A DNA stretch of 64,000 nt from positions 41,377,201 through 41,441,200 of the forward strand of contig OZ038422.1 in NCBI GenBank assembly GCA_964036155.1, written 5' to 3'. Position 1 is the stretch's first letter. The number at the start of each line of letters is the position of its first letter. Below the pieces are notes generated by a model that ran no database searches, was not told the DNA's origin, and saw only the letters and a list, made by a program, of their open reading frames with translations. Both the position numbers and the translations under genes were made by a program. Positions 23,401 through 32,432 of this stretch are shown piece by piece. The stretch comes from Diploscapter coronatus (taxonomy: Eukaryota > Nematoda > Chromadorea > Rhabditida > Rhabditidae).

Positions 23401-26396
23401 GATCATTTGTTTCATATTCCAAAAACTTGCACGCTAATCTTTCGCTTCATCATCAGATATTTCAAAAGTTCGGAAACATTCTTTTTCGTCATTATTTTCA
23501 CAACTCCGAGTTAAAATTCGCAATTTTCCGATGTTTCATCGAATCTTTAAGATTACTCATTTGAGAGCTCAAGTAATTTCGATAAGTAGTCAAAAATTTA
23601 AGAGAAATTAATACAAAATTCGCTTCCAGCCTCCCAGCATGCCTATCCGGCGGTGACGAATGGCACCAATGGACCTAATCCTTTCGAAACGATCAACCAT
23701 GAGAAGATCAACCCTAGCCGGGTCGAGCAAATGCACAACATGTTCGAACGAGGTACCGGTGAGTTTAAATTTCGCTTTTTTAACGAGAGGCTGATTTCAA
23801 ATTTCTATTAGTTTTTTGCTTTATGCAGAATTTCATACTAACAATGTAGTATATCTAGAGTTCGGAATTGCTTGAAATTCTGAAGCTTATCACAAAATTC
23901 AACCATTTCTAATGATCATACTGAAAGAGAAAATCTTAAATTTAGTTTTATTATTTTGCAAACTATGGTGCTTATTGCCTTATTTTCAATATATTATTCA
24001 AATTTATTGCTGAAAATGTAAAGAATGGCCAAGCTTATTTAAAACATTTCAGCGCCAACATCGTGGAAAATCCATCAACCCGCGCAGCCTCAGCCCTACA
24101 AACCGACGCCACCAAAGGACGAAGAGCAGAACTACTACGAGATCAACGAGTTCCAGGCCAAGCCCTACAAGGTAAGATAATTGGGCAATTAACTCGAGCT
24201 AATCAGGATAATTATCTCTTTATTAACTTAATTGTCCTAATTTAGCGAGTCTCCCCGCCCCGACAAATGCACGCCGTTTCCGTGAGAAGATCACCTTTGC
24301 AGAGACAGGCCAGTTTTGTTCAGGTAAACAAAAATATGCTTCATAAAAAGCGTGACTTTAACTTCTTTTAACTTTAAGATAATCCGCTATCACCAAGAAA
24401 ACGATAATAGAAAATTGCTTTAAAACATGAGTTTTGAAAATTATAGTATTATTATGCTTCAAAGGAGTGTATAAATTGTCAAATTTTCTTGAATTGCAAT
24501 GCTCCCGACGATCCTTTTACAAAACTAGAATGTTTCAAGATATCATAAGTCTCTTATAGAAATTTAATTAACGTTGATTTTTTCGAGTAAAACAAGTTTC
24601 AGAATATTGCATATATCTCTAAAAATTAAAATCTCCAGTTGATTTACTACTTATCTAATACTATATTATATAGATATAATGAAAAAATCGATATTTTGTT
24701 GCAGGACTACGTGCCCGCCGTGCCGACCAGCAATCCACCGCAACACCCGCCCGGATCGGCTAGTTCCTCGCAAAACGGGGGCTATTATTCATCGAATAGC
24801 TCGGGAGTTGGGGTCTCATCTCAGAGTCAGCCAGTAAGTTGGCAAAAATGAAAATCTTTTAAAAATTGAAAATTTCGGCCTAATATCGAGTTTTAATGAT
24901 ATTTTTCTCGGAAAATTTCTGCACAACCCACAAAACTTGATTTTTTAATCAGCTTTTTCTAGGATATCTCATTGAGAAAGGTCTTAAGGAGATTAGAAGT
25001 AAGAAAATTCACAGAAATCATAAACTGCACCTTTTCTGTTAATTTTGCTTTTTGTTCAGGAAGTCTTAGTTTCAATATTTAGTCGAAAATCGGATCCCTG
25101 GGGAGAAATCGATATTCTAATTTTCAGGGCGTCGCAAGAAGGAGCTCCTTCATCGGAAGGCAATCGATTTCGTCGCACGCACCTTCTGTAGACGACGACG
25201 ATGATGGATTCTACGATAACATTGGAACGGTAATTGTTTTTTTCTTTATCTTTATCTTTGTTAGAATCATAAAAAATACATGTTTCAAAAAATTTTTTTA
25301 AATGAATATGTGAAAATTCGATGATAATGTTTGGAACCGTTAGGAATTTGTTTAAATAGCAATATTTGAGCATGAAAAATTATGTGTTCAAGATTTGAAA
25401 CGAACAAGTTTCTCAAAGTGGCGCAAATACTAACTGAGCAGAACTGTCTGCACAATTCGTCATAAAATTCTCGAAAACTCAACAAAAAGTTCAAGAAAAA
25501 ATTGGCAATTCCAGTTCGACGACCGTCGCTTCTCACGGGGGTCGGACTTGGACACGACGTCGATGTCCTCCCGACACGGGGTTGGTGCGTCAAGACATGG
25601 CTCTTCGAGGTAAATCCGCATTCAAAATAATATAAATCCTTAAATGGCTTCCTGTATTTCACGCCCAGTTTTTTCCCCTATCTCCCTCTCCTTAAAAGTG
25701 GGTGTGAAGTACAAAAGGCCCCTTAAAATGAATTAAGTCAAAACATCGATTTTTGATCTAAAGTTATTTAAGCTCGACCTTGAAACCTATGATTTTAATT
25801 CCAGGGGAATCGGCTCGTTCTTGAAGCGAATTGGAGGCAGCACGAATGGACGGACACCACAGAGCGCTGCGAGTATGATGTCGTTGAATAAGGTATTTTG
25901 AAGTTTTATTTTATTTTTTACCCTAGTTTATTTTAGTTCTCAAGCTGCAATTTATCATACGAACTTCAAAGCATTTACCTTTTCTAGGATTTTGAAATAT
26001 ACATTTTTTTTAATTTAAAACCTATCTTAAGTAAAGACAGCCTACTAATGGGAGATCGTTTCACAATCTTATACAATTTTTTAAGCCTATCTAATATTTC
26101 GAAAAAAAAAACGATTTTAGGTTGCTCAAGAACCGATGCCCTCTCGCCCCGGTGCGTTAATGAAGTCCAACAGTTTGGTAGGTTACCAAAAATTTTTCCG
26201 GCTTACCCAAACAAAATTTAAGAGTATGGAGCCTTGGAAGACACATGTGATAAATCATCAACAGAACCACGGTGGCTACCCGAACCAAAACGGTAACCAG
26301 TCCCAGAGAAATGGTAGTCAACAGCCCAAGTCTGGTGGTGGTTTGGGGGCTCGGCTTAAACACTCCCTATTCGGCTCGAAGAAACGACTCAATTGA
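2497..26396 (+). CDS. Large low-complexity protein of unknown function (36 exons, 5' incomplete)
   Basis: I do not recognise this protein. Exons: 2497-2722, 3635-3753, 4030-4155, 4221-4323, 5499-5575, 5786-5885, 6389-6496, 7079-7143, 8723-8862, 9156-9236, 9456-9554, 9991-10100, 12848-12953, 13159-13252, 15109-15183, 15531-15600, 15979-16067, 18259-18355, 19365-19504, 19733-19799, 20121-20210, 20261-20445, 20769-20877, 21939-22110, 22194-22261, 22571-22669, 22920-23021, 23123-23243, 23630-23758, 24053-24171, 24246-24323, 24705-24833, 25128-25229, 25515-25609, 25805-25892, 26121-26396. All junction phases agree, giving about 1,350 residues. The N-terminal part is Lys/Glu-rich (VAEKKEKDTVAEK). 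The middle has one probable helical segment (FKDAIDYLDQIFEDLKKECD) and a basic/acidic block (RRWLHDDLSSLA). Gln/Pro/Asn- and Ser-rich tracts follow. The C-terminal part has SVDDDDDGFYDNIG and GSFLKRIGG, and the protein ends in a basic tail (FGSKKRLN). No catalytic or transmembrane domain is seen in the main form. A cytoplasmic scaffold or adaptor is only an inference. Confidence 0.8.
3386..3588. repeat. Inverted-repeat element, 18 bp perfect arms
   Basis: Arms at 3386-3403 (TACCGTAATCTTTGGAAT) and 3571-3588 are exact reverse complements about 170 bp apart. The element lies inside the intron 2723-3634 of the large gene. A related CGTAATCTTTGGG string occurs near 26800, which suggests a dispersed family. 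It looks like a small nonautonomous DNA element; no target duplication was established. Confidence 0.6.
7436..7800. promoter_or_regulatory. Purine-rich tract with AGAAATAGT repeats, upstream of an alternative first exon
   Basis: The + strand is dominated by G and A, with repeated GAAATAG units (for example near 7548, 7727 and 7763). A CTCTGCGTCTCTG element lies just upstream at 7358-7370; it resembles an element I recall upstream of broadly expressed Caenorhabditis genes. The tract ends about 170 bp before the candidate first exon at 7969. Promoter function is inferred from position only. Confidence 0.45.
7969..8336 (+). CDS. Alternative 5' exons with a membrane-spanning N-terminus for the large gene
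   Basis: Two exons fit together. ATG exon 7969-8008 (MGDLMSDASRLFS, ending phase 1) joins across a 108-base intron (GTATCT ... TTTAG) to 8117-8336. The second exon ends in phase 2 at GTAGGT, matching exon 8723 of the large gene, so the frame continues ...KKSERSL-KRGRLDRQ. The added 86 or so residues contain a hydrophobic stretch (ILFAVVYGLFLVGKFVAEIL) that looks like one membrane segment or signal anchor. The exon pair sits in the long intron 7144-8722, after a purine-rich tract. The main form lacks any membrane segment, so this promoter would make a membrane-tethered isoform lacking the Lys/Glu-rich N-terminus. Support is splice-phase agreement and an open frame only. Confidence 0.6.
11765..12150. 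promoter_or_regulatory. Pyrimidine-rich tract in a 2.7 kb intron
   Basis: Long runs of C and T with repeated TCTCTA and TATCTCT units sit in the intron 10101-12847 of the large gene. The tract opens a 170-codon frame made of Ser, Phe and Leu, which I read as a compositional artefact. It is followed by a short GC-rich block (12165-12210) and then a TATCAGTGATAAG array. The same order recurs at 54960-55640, suggesting a promoter-type module. I found no ATG exon that would be served by it. Confidence 0.4.
12230..12500. promoter_or_regulatory. Cluster of GATA-type sites (TATCAGTGATAAG array)
   Basis: At least eight TTATCA/TGATAA or CTATCAGTGATA units lie within about 270 bases (for example 12255, 12282, 12339, 12387, 12411 and 12450). 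TGATAA is the core bound by nematode GATA factors such as the ELT family. Spacing is irregular, so this is not a simple tandem repeat. It lies in the intron before exon 12848. Enhancer function is an inference. Confidence 0.45.
14150..14800. promoter_or_regulatory. Pyrimidine-rich tract with CTATTTCTC repeats before exon 14917
   Basis: The + strand is C/T-rich with repeated TATTTCTC and GCTATTTC units. A purine-rich block carrying the complementary GAAATAGT lies just upstream (13800-14040), making a divergent pair. The tract ends about 115 bases before the candidate alternative first exon at 14917. The long ORFs read here (14171-14566, 14566-14802) are Ser/Phe/Leu-rich artefacts of composition. 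Confidence 0.4.
14917..14960 (+). CDS. Alternative first exon of the large gene (MRRPITDFYYDNDE...)
   Basis: An ATG opens 14 codons plus two bases and ends at GTGCGT. Its donor phase (2) equals that of exon 13159-13252, so either exon can join 15109 without changing frame. The short form would begin MRRPITDFYYDNDENGVLDT and keep the helical segment and everything downstream. The position, right after a long pyrimidine tract, supports an internal promoter. Transcript data would be needed to show that both forms exist. Confidence 0.55.
15780..16170. promoter_or_regulatory. Scattered GATA-type sites around exon 15979
   Basis: CTTATC, TGATAA and AGATAAG cores occur repeatedly at 15810-15905 and again at 16075-16165, on both sides of the coding exon 15979-16067 and interrupted by it. 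I count about ten cores. This could be an intronic enhancer for GATA factors or chance enrichment in GATA-rich purine sequence. Confidence 0.3.
17413..17474 (+). CDS. Possible alternative first exon with a GC-AG donor (MSLVNEK...)
   Basis: After the acceptor-like CGCAG at 17408-17412 comes a short leader and ATG at 17455 (MSLVNE). If the exon ends before GCAAGT (a GC donor matching the usual extended consensus), it exits in phase 2 and joins exon 18259 in the main frame (MSLVNEKRAAAQEANRLF). If the GT two bases beyond the GCAA is used instead, the downstream frame is wrong. The exon cannot be spliced in from exon 15979-16067, because TAA would appear after four codons, so only a first-exon role fits. 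Nearby upstream DNA is C-rich (17030-17210). The call is tentative. Confidence 0.35.
18660..19295. mobile_element. Fold-back element, ~257 bp near-identical inverted arms
   Basis: The left arm is about 18660-18917 and the right arm about 19039-19295. They are reverse complements with only a few mismatches and flank a ~120 bp AT-rich spacer. Transcribed RNA would form one long hairpin. Reading the left arm on the + strand there is a tRNA A-box-like TGGTCGAGTGG (18851). In the right arm (minus strand) the same segment is followed by GGGTTCGATTTTC, a B-box-like match about 60 bases further on. A tRNA-derived SINE duplicated head-to-head, or a fold-back DNA transposon, are both possible. It lies in the intron 18356-19364 of the large gene. 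No open reading frame for a transposase is present. Confidence 0.8.
19914..20058 (+). mobile_element. MITE family A, copy 1
   Basis: The terminal inverted repeats read roughly CAGACKTTGGRACGTTTTCC and its complement. The interior carries the diagnostic strings CGTCCCATTATTAAGGAT and GACTGGAATACATTCAC. No coding capacity. Located in the intron 19800-20120. TTCATG occurs close to both ends, but not exactly abutting, so a target duplication is unproven. Confidence 0.75.
23249..23384 (+). mobile_element. MITE family A, copy 2
   Basis: Same terminal repeats and interior as the copy at 19914, in the same orientation (GGGACGTTTTCCACC ... GGTGGAAAACGTC). It begins five bases after the donor of exon 23123-23243, inside the intron 23244-23629. 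Its open frames overlap coding-like ORFs but have no coding character. Confidence 0.75.
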
Positions 26397-29300
26397 AAGG
26401 GGTTACCATTGCGATGATACCATTGTTGGTAACATACCATTCTTATGGTTTACTAATTTTAGAAACGATATCCTTTTCAAAAACTTTGATAAAGTTGCAT
26501 CTCCATGCAACGAATCAGATAGTTTGAGTCTAATTTAAAAGAAAAAGCTTTGGTGGGGGTGAAAAACTAAATTTTCAAAATTCTATAAGATTTCAAAGCT
26601 CGGTTCTCGTTCTAAGTCCTTTTATTCTAAGATTCTGATGATGTTTTGACGTGCAAAATACCGTATCCTTAAAAAAACCTACAGTACTCTAAAATCTAAG
26701 ACAGTTGATGTGCAAAACGGTGTAAAATCTATCTATTCAAATTTTTCACACGTCATTTTACTTAGAACATAACTACAAACGCATGACGCATTTATCGTAA
26801 TCTTTGGGAAGCGGGTTATATAAAATCAAGAAAAGTAAAATGACAAGTGAAAATTCACATATGATATCCTAAAGCTATATCTCTAGGTAAATTAATTTAC
26901 TTAAAATTCCTAAAATCTAAAATTTCGAGATCAAAATTTCAAAACTTAGAGATAACGCAAGTTCTATATGCATCAATGAGATTGGAAATGAATTTCTATC
27001 TTTTCTCTGAAAAAATCTACGAAATTTTCCTTCTTTCATCAAAAATTTCATGAAATTATTGATAATTTTATTCTCACTATTGAACTACCCTATCGCTAAA
27101 ATTGCCTGGCGTATCTTCTAAAAATTTTGAGGGCGTTTCTATTTGGCGTCATATTGTTAAGTTAAGCCTTTCATCAAATGACACCAAATTAAAAGGCGTT
27201 CAAAATGACGCTATTTCGAATCATTAACTTCGAAATGCGTCTTCGCTTTTCTGCGTTAAGGCAAGCTACTCTATTTGAATTTTTGCATTCATATGATGCA
27301 ATACCGTATTTTTTCTCTCCTCTTCTTGTTATATTTTCAACCAAAAACTTAAATTCTCAACGAAATTTTTATCGTGACACATCTGAGAGAATTCTCTAAA
27401 AAGTTTTACACAGCAAAAATATATTTATGCCTGATGAATAAATTTTAAATCTTCAGAAGAAATTTGACAAATTGGAAATGAAATTTTTAACGTATGTGTA
27501 GTGGCTTACTGTAACTTCTTAGTTTGGCTTAAAAATCGAAAAAAATTCTTTTTTAACTTTATTAACTTTTCTACTAGTTAAAAACGACCTAAAAATTAAC
27601 TTACTAAAATTTAGCTAATTTTCAAAGATTAACGAATTGACATATTGTAACCTCCCTTTTCCCTATTTTTTGTTGTTATGTATTTCGGTCCTTTCGAATT
27701 CTGTCTGGAGTGTTCTGAAAGGTGAGAAATCGAAAGAAATAGACGAAAAGAAATAGTGTGAGAATTTTGGAAAGACAGAAAAGAGTTGTGACAGGCTTTG
27801 GCTTTTCTCTCTGCACCACGCTATTTCTCTCTAATCTGAAAGAACCCGTCTAGAGTACTGAAATTCCCTCGTCAAAGGAGAAAAGGCGAAATAGTATAGA
27901 AATTGAGAGGCGAAAAGAAAGATACAAAATTTAAAGAATCAGCTGGTCCAATACCCTTGAAATAGAGAAAAAGAGAAGCGAAATATGATAGGTTTTTTCG
28001 GGGAAAAGAATCAGAGAAGTGAAAATAGTAGGGATGAAGAAAGAGAACGTACTGAAATTGGGAGACATAGACGTAGAGACAACGTCTGTCTGGGGGGCGG
28101 AGAGGATGGTTAGAGTCTAGCGAAATAGCGTTGGTTAGGGAAACTCAGGCAGACGTTATTGATTGGGGAGAAATATCGCTTCAAAATGAGAGACCAGAAA
28201 AGAGCGAAAACCCGTATTTGCTATCTCTTTACGCTCCCTTTTACTTCGCTATTTCGCTAATTCTATTTCTCTCTTCTTTCCTCGCGCTATTTCTCCATTT
28301 TTTTATTTCTCTCGCTCTCTTTCTTTCCCAAATTCAAGTGCTATTTCTCTTTTCTCTGCGCCTTTTTGCCCTCTTTTTCCTCGCTCTTTTTCGTCCGTCC
28401 TTCAGTCCGCTTCGCGTCTGCTTAGCGCGCGTTTTCCTTCACGATTCGCCTTCCAAGTATTGGTCGACTATCGGTATATCAGCCTGTTTTCCGCGCCTAC
28501 CCCTTATCATATGATAAGGGATTTTCATATCCCAGACGATTTTTTCGGCCTATTTTATGACACAGGCGAATAGGTATTACGATTCTGTCGTTGCCCAGAC
28601 AGTTAAAGAATTTCAGTTTTTACGCGATTTTCCCCTACTTTTTCTCACTATCCAGTTCGCTAGTTTGTGAGATTAATCAAAGATTCTCTCAAATTTATCG
28701 ATTTTTCTCAATTTCTAGAATTGTTAATCCCTTCCGAACCCTTTACCCATCTCCATCTAAGTTTCCAATTTCGAAAATTCCTTTTAAGAAAGCCGAAATT
28801 TATATCGAAAACACTTCTTCGAATATCATGTGATAAAAATCTCCTTTCGGGGACGAATTTTATCCCCCGAAAGCGAGGTTTTCTGTTAATACTACAAATC
28901 CTTTTCCTCTCTTATTATTTGAGCTTTTAATCTAGGCGTCTTGGCCTAATTCAATTTAATTCCACCATTTTTAACTCTTAATTTTGATATGTGACAATTG
29001 CTGATTATCCCCCGAATGCATTCCTATCCTATCCTTAATTGCATTAGATTATAATTATTCCTTTGAAATGTGAGATATCGACTTTTAATCAATTATACGC
29101 CCAAGCTTTATCCTAGATTATCCCCGTCTACTCTGAGTAATCCCCGGAAAGTGCATGTGCACCGAGAAGAGCCACGCCCACTCCCTTTTAAGTTAGAATG
29201 TCCGAAAAGGGCTTTCACGGAATTTTCCAATAGGAAAGTTCATTCGGGGAAATTTTTACACCATTTTTTAACTTAGGAAAGAAAACTTTCGTTTTGAAAA

Positions 29301-32300
29301 AATTCTCAAGAACTTTATAAGGTTAAAAAATATTGACAATCGAAATGTGTTGAAATACTGTTTAAAAAAACTCGAAAAACACCACGCGTAACTTTTCACT
29401 TCATTGTGCTAATTTGATAGCGATACAGTTGTAAAACTTTTCTTTGTCTATAGAAGAAAAAACGGTGTTAAATGAAAAGCCCTCGAGATTTTTGGGTGTG
29501 TAATCGACTAACCTTGGCCACCTTTGGTTCATTGGATAATTACAAAACGATCATCGAATCGAATCTCGGACTTTTTCTCGAGATTGCAATTTCTTTACCT
29601 TTCGCGAGGCTTAAGAATTAAGATCGAACCCTATTTCACGATTTTTTTGTAAGGTTCACCAGCTTTAAATGGATGAATTTTACAACTAGGCAAATTTTTC
29701 CCGATTTTTTTTGTTTTAATTCTAATTCTTTACCTTTCGATAGATTCAAGACTGAATTCTTACCCCATCTTTCCCTTTCCCCATAGGTTTTGCGTAATCC
29801 TGACGTAATCGTGGGAGCGTTACAAACACAGCAGAAACAGCTGGAATTTTGATATATTGCGGGCTAAGGCTAAGTTTTAGGCAAGCTCACCTTTACCGAA
29901 ATTTAATTTTTGATGCACTGATTCTATATAGATAATAGTTTTTTATTATAAGTTTCGCAAATTCGCTTCAAAAAATCCACTTTCTAAATAAGTTTTCTGT
30001 CCTAATCTACATTATTATAAATTATCCAATTTTTATCTTCAAAATATATACGTTTCAAAGTATTCTATGAATATCTAAAAAAAATGATGTTTAATCCATA
30101 GTACTTTGCGAGAAGCCAGACCTCTAAATCCAAAATTATTGATTTTCGTGGCGTAATCACCTTTCTTCCATCCTTATCAATTTATCGATCGATCCCTTTC
30201 CCTATCGCTTGGGAGGCCTTGCTTCGAGGCGAAGGGAATGGAGGGCGGAGCTTAGAGGGGGCAAACTTGATTTGCAAATATTGACTCCGACTGTGTAATG
30301 GGTTATCGTATCGGCTAGAGACGCAGAGGAAAGACAGACCGGACCCGATGTCATTTACATCCAACTCGCATTTTAGCATTTGGTATCGCGGAATTCCATT
30401 AGTTTTTCAGTGTTACTTTAGGAATTATCATATCACTTTTTTCTCTTCGTTGTGTTTTTGGTTTTCGTTTTGTTTTTATTTTATTTTAGTTTTTTTCTCT
30501 CTAATTCTTTGAGATCTCCAATATCCCCTTACTATTTCGCCTCGCGTCCTCAGTCGACCTTTCTTTATCTTTTCTTCGCTCTTTCTCCCTTTTTCTTTCT
30601 CTCTTTTGCTCGGTTAAGGACAAATCTCAAATGCCAACAATATTGAATGGTAGGAGGGCCAAGGCATACACACTACGCACTCAGCTGAGGTCAACGGATA
30701 AAGGATCTGGAAATAGTTAGGGATTTCGAGAGAACTAGAGAAAGAAAGAAATCTTAGATAAAGGGGAAATAGTATGTGTTTTTAGAGGGCTAGAGAATGA
30801 AATTAAGAAAAGGAGAAATAGTGGAAGATCTTAGAGAGATCGGAGAAATAATATCGGAGATAAGCAAAGGCAAAGCATAGATTAAAAGAACCATTAAATT
30901 TTCTTTTGAGAGCGAGTTTATTTTTTTTCTTACAGTAAGGAAAATTTATGATAATCTCGATAATAAGAAGAATTCCTTCCTACATAAAATTTGCAATAGA
31001 AGATTAGCAAAATAGGAAATTAATACATTTCCGCAGGTGGAGAAATGAAAGGGAAAAAATGAATATTTCCCCGTATTTCCTACGCATTTCGCTTACGACT
31101 GATTAATCTTGACGCACAACGCTAGAAAATGGAACCTTATTGGGTTTCCAAGTACTTTCTAAGCTCTAGCCATACGACAAAACATGGATCTAAAAAGATG
31201 TCTGGGATAGTTTTTGAGTTAAAAATACTACTGTGCGCTCATCTGACCAGTATCACCTAACCACTCGACTACAATGTAGATTTTTTTGTATCGTGAGTGG
31301 GATTTGTAGTAAGCAGCTTCCGCTTATTTAATCGTGAGAAAAATGACTAATCCTGGTTCAAATCCAATCTGATCCGCTTACCTCATAGAACACTTAATTT
31401 TTGCAAAACTACAAAAAATCGATTTCTACCTTACCTTAAATAATAATAATTTGTTCTGCAAAAATTCAATTGTCATCAATCTTACCGCCACACTATTCCC
31501 CCAATTTTCATCGATTATTCCGAATTTCTCTAATTGGCGAGTGCATAATCTTCGAGGGCCCTCCCTCATTCTCAAGGCGTGCGCGAGAAGAGGCAAGAAG
31601 GAGAGATTCGATTTGGATAATTGGATATCGTCTAAACCTTTTCACTCTCTCAGCTAATCCACGTCTTTGACTCACTATTTCTTTTTCTCCTTCTTTTCTT
31701 CGCAAAACTCCATGCTATTTCTCCTCTTCTTTCATTATTCTTCATTTCTCCTTATCTCTTCTTCTCCCTCTTCCCTCTTACTATTTCTCCCTCACCAAAT
31801 CTCTCGCCCTCACGAATTTTCATCTCATACGCACAAATTAATTTGTCGTCTTTTATTATTGATTTTTCCGTTTCTTTCTTTTCCGATCTTTTCGTTTACT
31901 TTATTTCTCGTTCAAAACTCGCATCGATTTTCGGGCTACAATTTCTTTCCATCCCGAGTTTTTTCTCTAAAGCTATCGATTTTCCGTCTCAACTTACCTC
32001 TTTTCTCTTAAAAACTCGTCTCTTCTCCTGAAACTCCCCGCTCAAACACGTATTCGCGCCATCGATTTTTCCGATTTGTAAAACCCGACCGTGCTCTGCG
32101 TAAATCGCGTAGGATTAAATTATTGAATTTGTAAATTTAGGACACCGTTTCCTCATACTCGTGTGCAGGGCGGACTCTTTGGAGTTTTCAACGGTCTTAC
32201 TCCGTCCCCTAGGCACTTTTATTTCACACTACGGGCGCGCGCCCGAAGTGGTCATTCAAACTCCGCTAGAGGAAAACATCGTCCGCGATTTTCTGGAATC

Positions 32301-32432
32301 CGGTTTCCGGCCCGGTTCGTGCGTAGCATATACGGCCACTTCTCGCTTTTCCAATCGGAAGAAGACTTCGTTTCCTGGGAAATATCGATTGGCCTAAGTA
32401 GGAATTACGGCAGCTAAACGCAGGACGAACAC
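26397..32432. other. 6 kb gene-free region between the large gene and the RING-H2 gene
   Basis: No exon with coding character was found on either strand. Contents: an AATAAA near 27437 that could end the upstream gene; a purine-rich block (27700-28200) with GAAATAG repeats running into a pyrimidine-rich block (28210-28420) with CTATTTCTC repeats; a perfect GATA palindrome at 28501-28520; a reversed CTCTGCGTCTCT element at 30317-30328; a second purine tract at 30690-30860; a pyrimidine tract at 31665-31800; and a CpG-rich segment at 32160-32430 just before the RING-H2 start codon. ORFs at 28131-28514 and 31667-32011 are Phe/Leu/Ser-rich artefacts of the tracts. The region probably holds the upstream regulatory DNA of the RING-H2 gene. 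Confidence 0.5.
28501..28520. promoter_or_regulatory. Perfect palindromic double GATA site
   Basis: CCCTTATCATATGATAAGGG is an exact 20 bp palindrome holding two TGATAAG sites in inverted orientation around CATATG (also an E-box). It lies directly downstream of a tract and GC-rich block. Binding of a GATA factor pair is a reasonable inference, not shown. Confidence 0.5.

Noticed and set aside
25285..25662. 125-codon minus-strand frame
   Set aside because: Shadow of exon 25515-25609 on the other strand.
28131..28514. 127-codon open frame, + strand
   Set aside because: Compositional artefact of the CTATTTCTC tract; Phe/Leu/Ser repeats only.
31667..32011. 114-codon + frame
   Set aside because: Pyrimidine-tract artefact, no coding codon usage.
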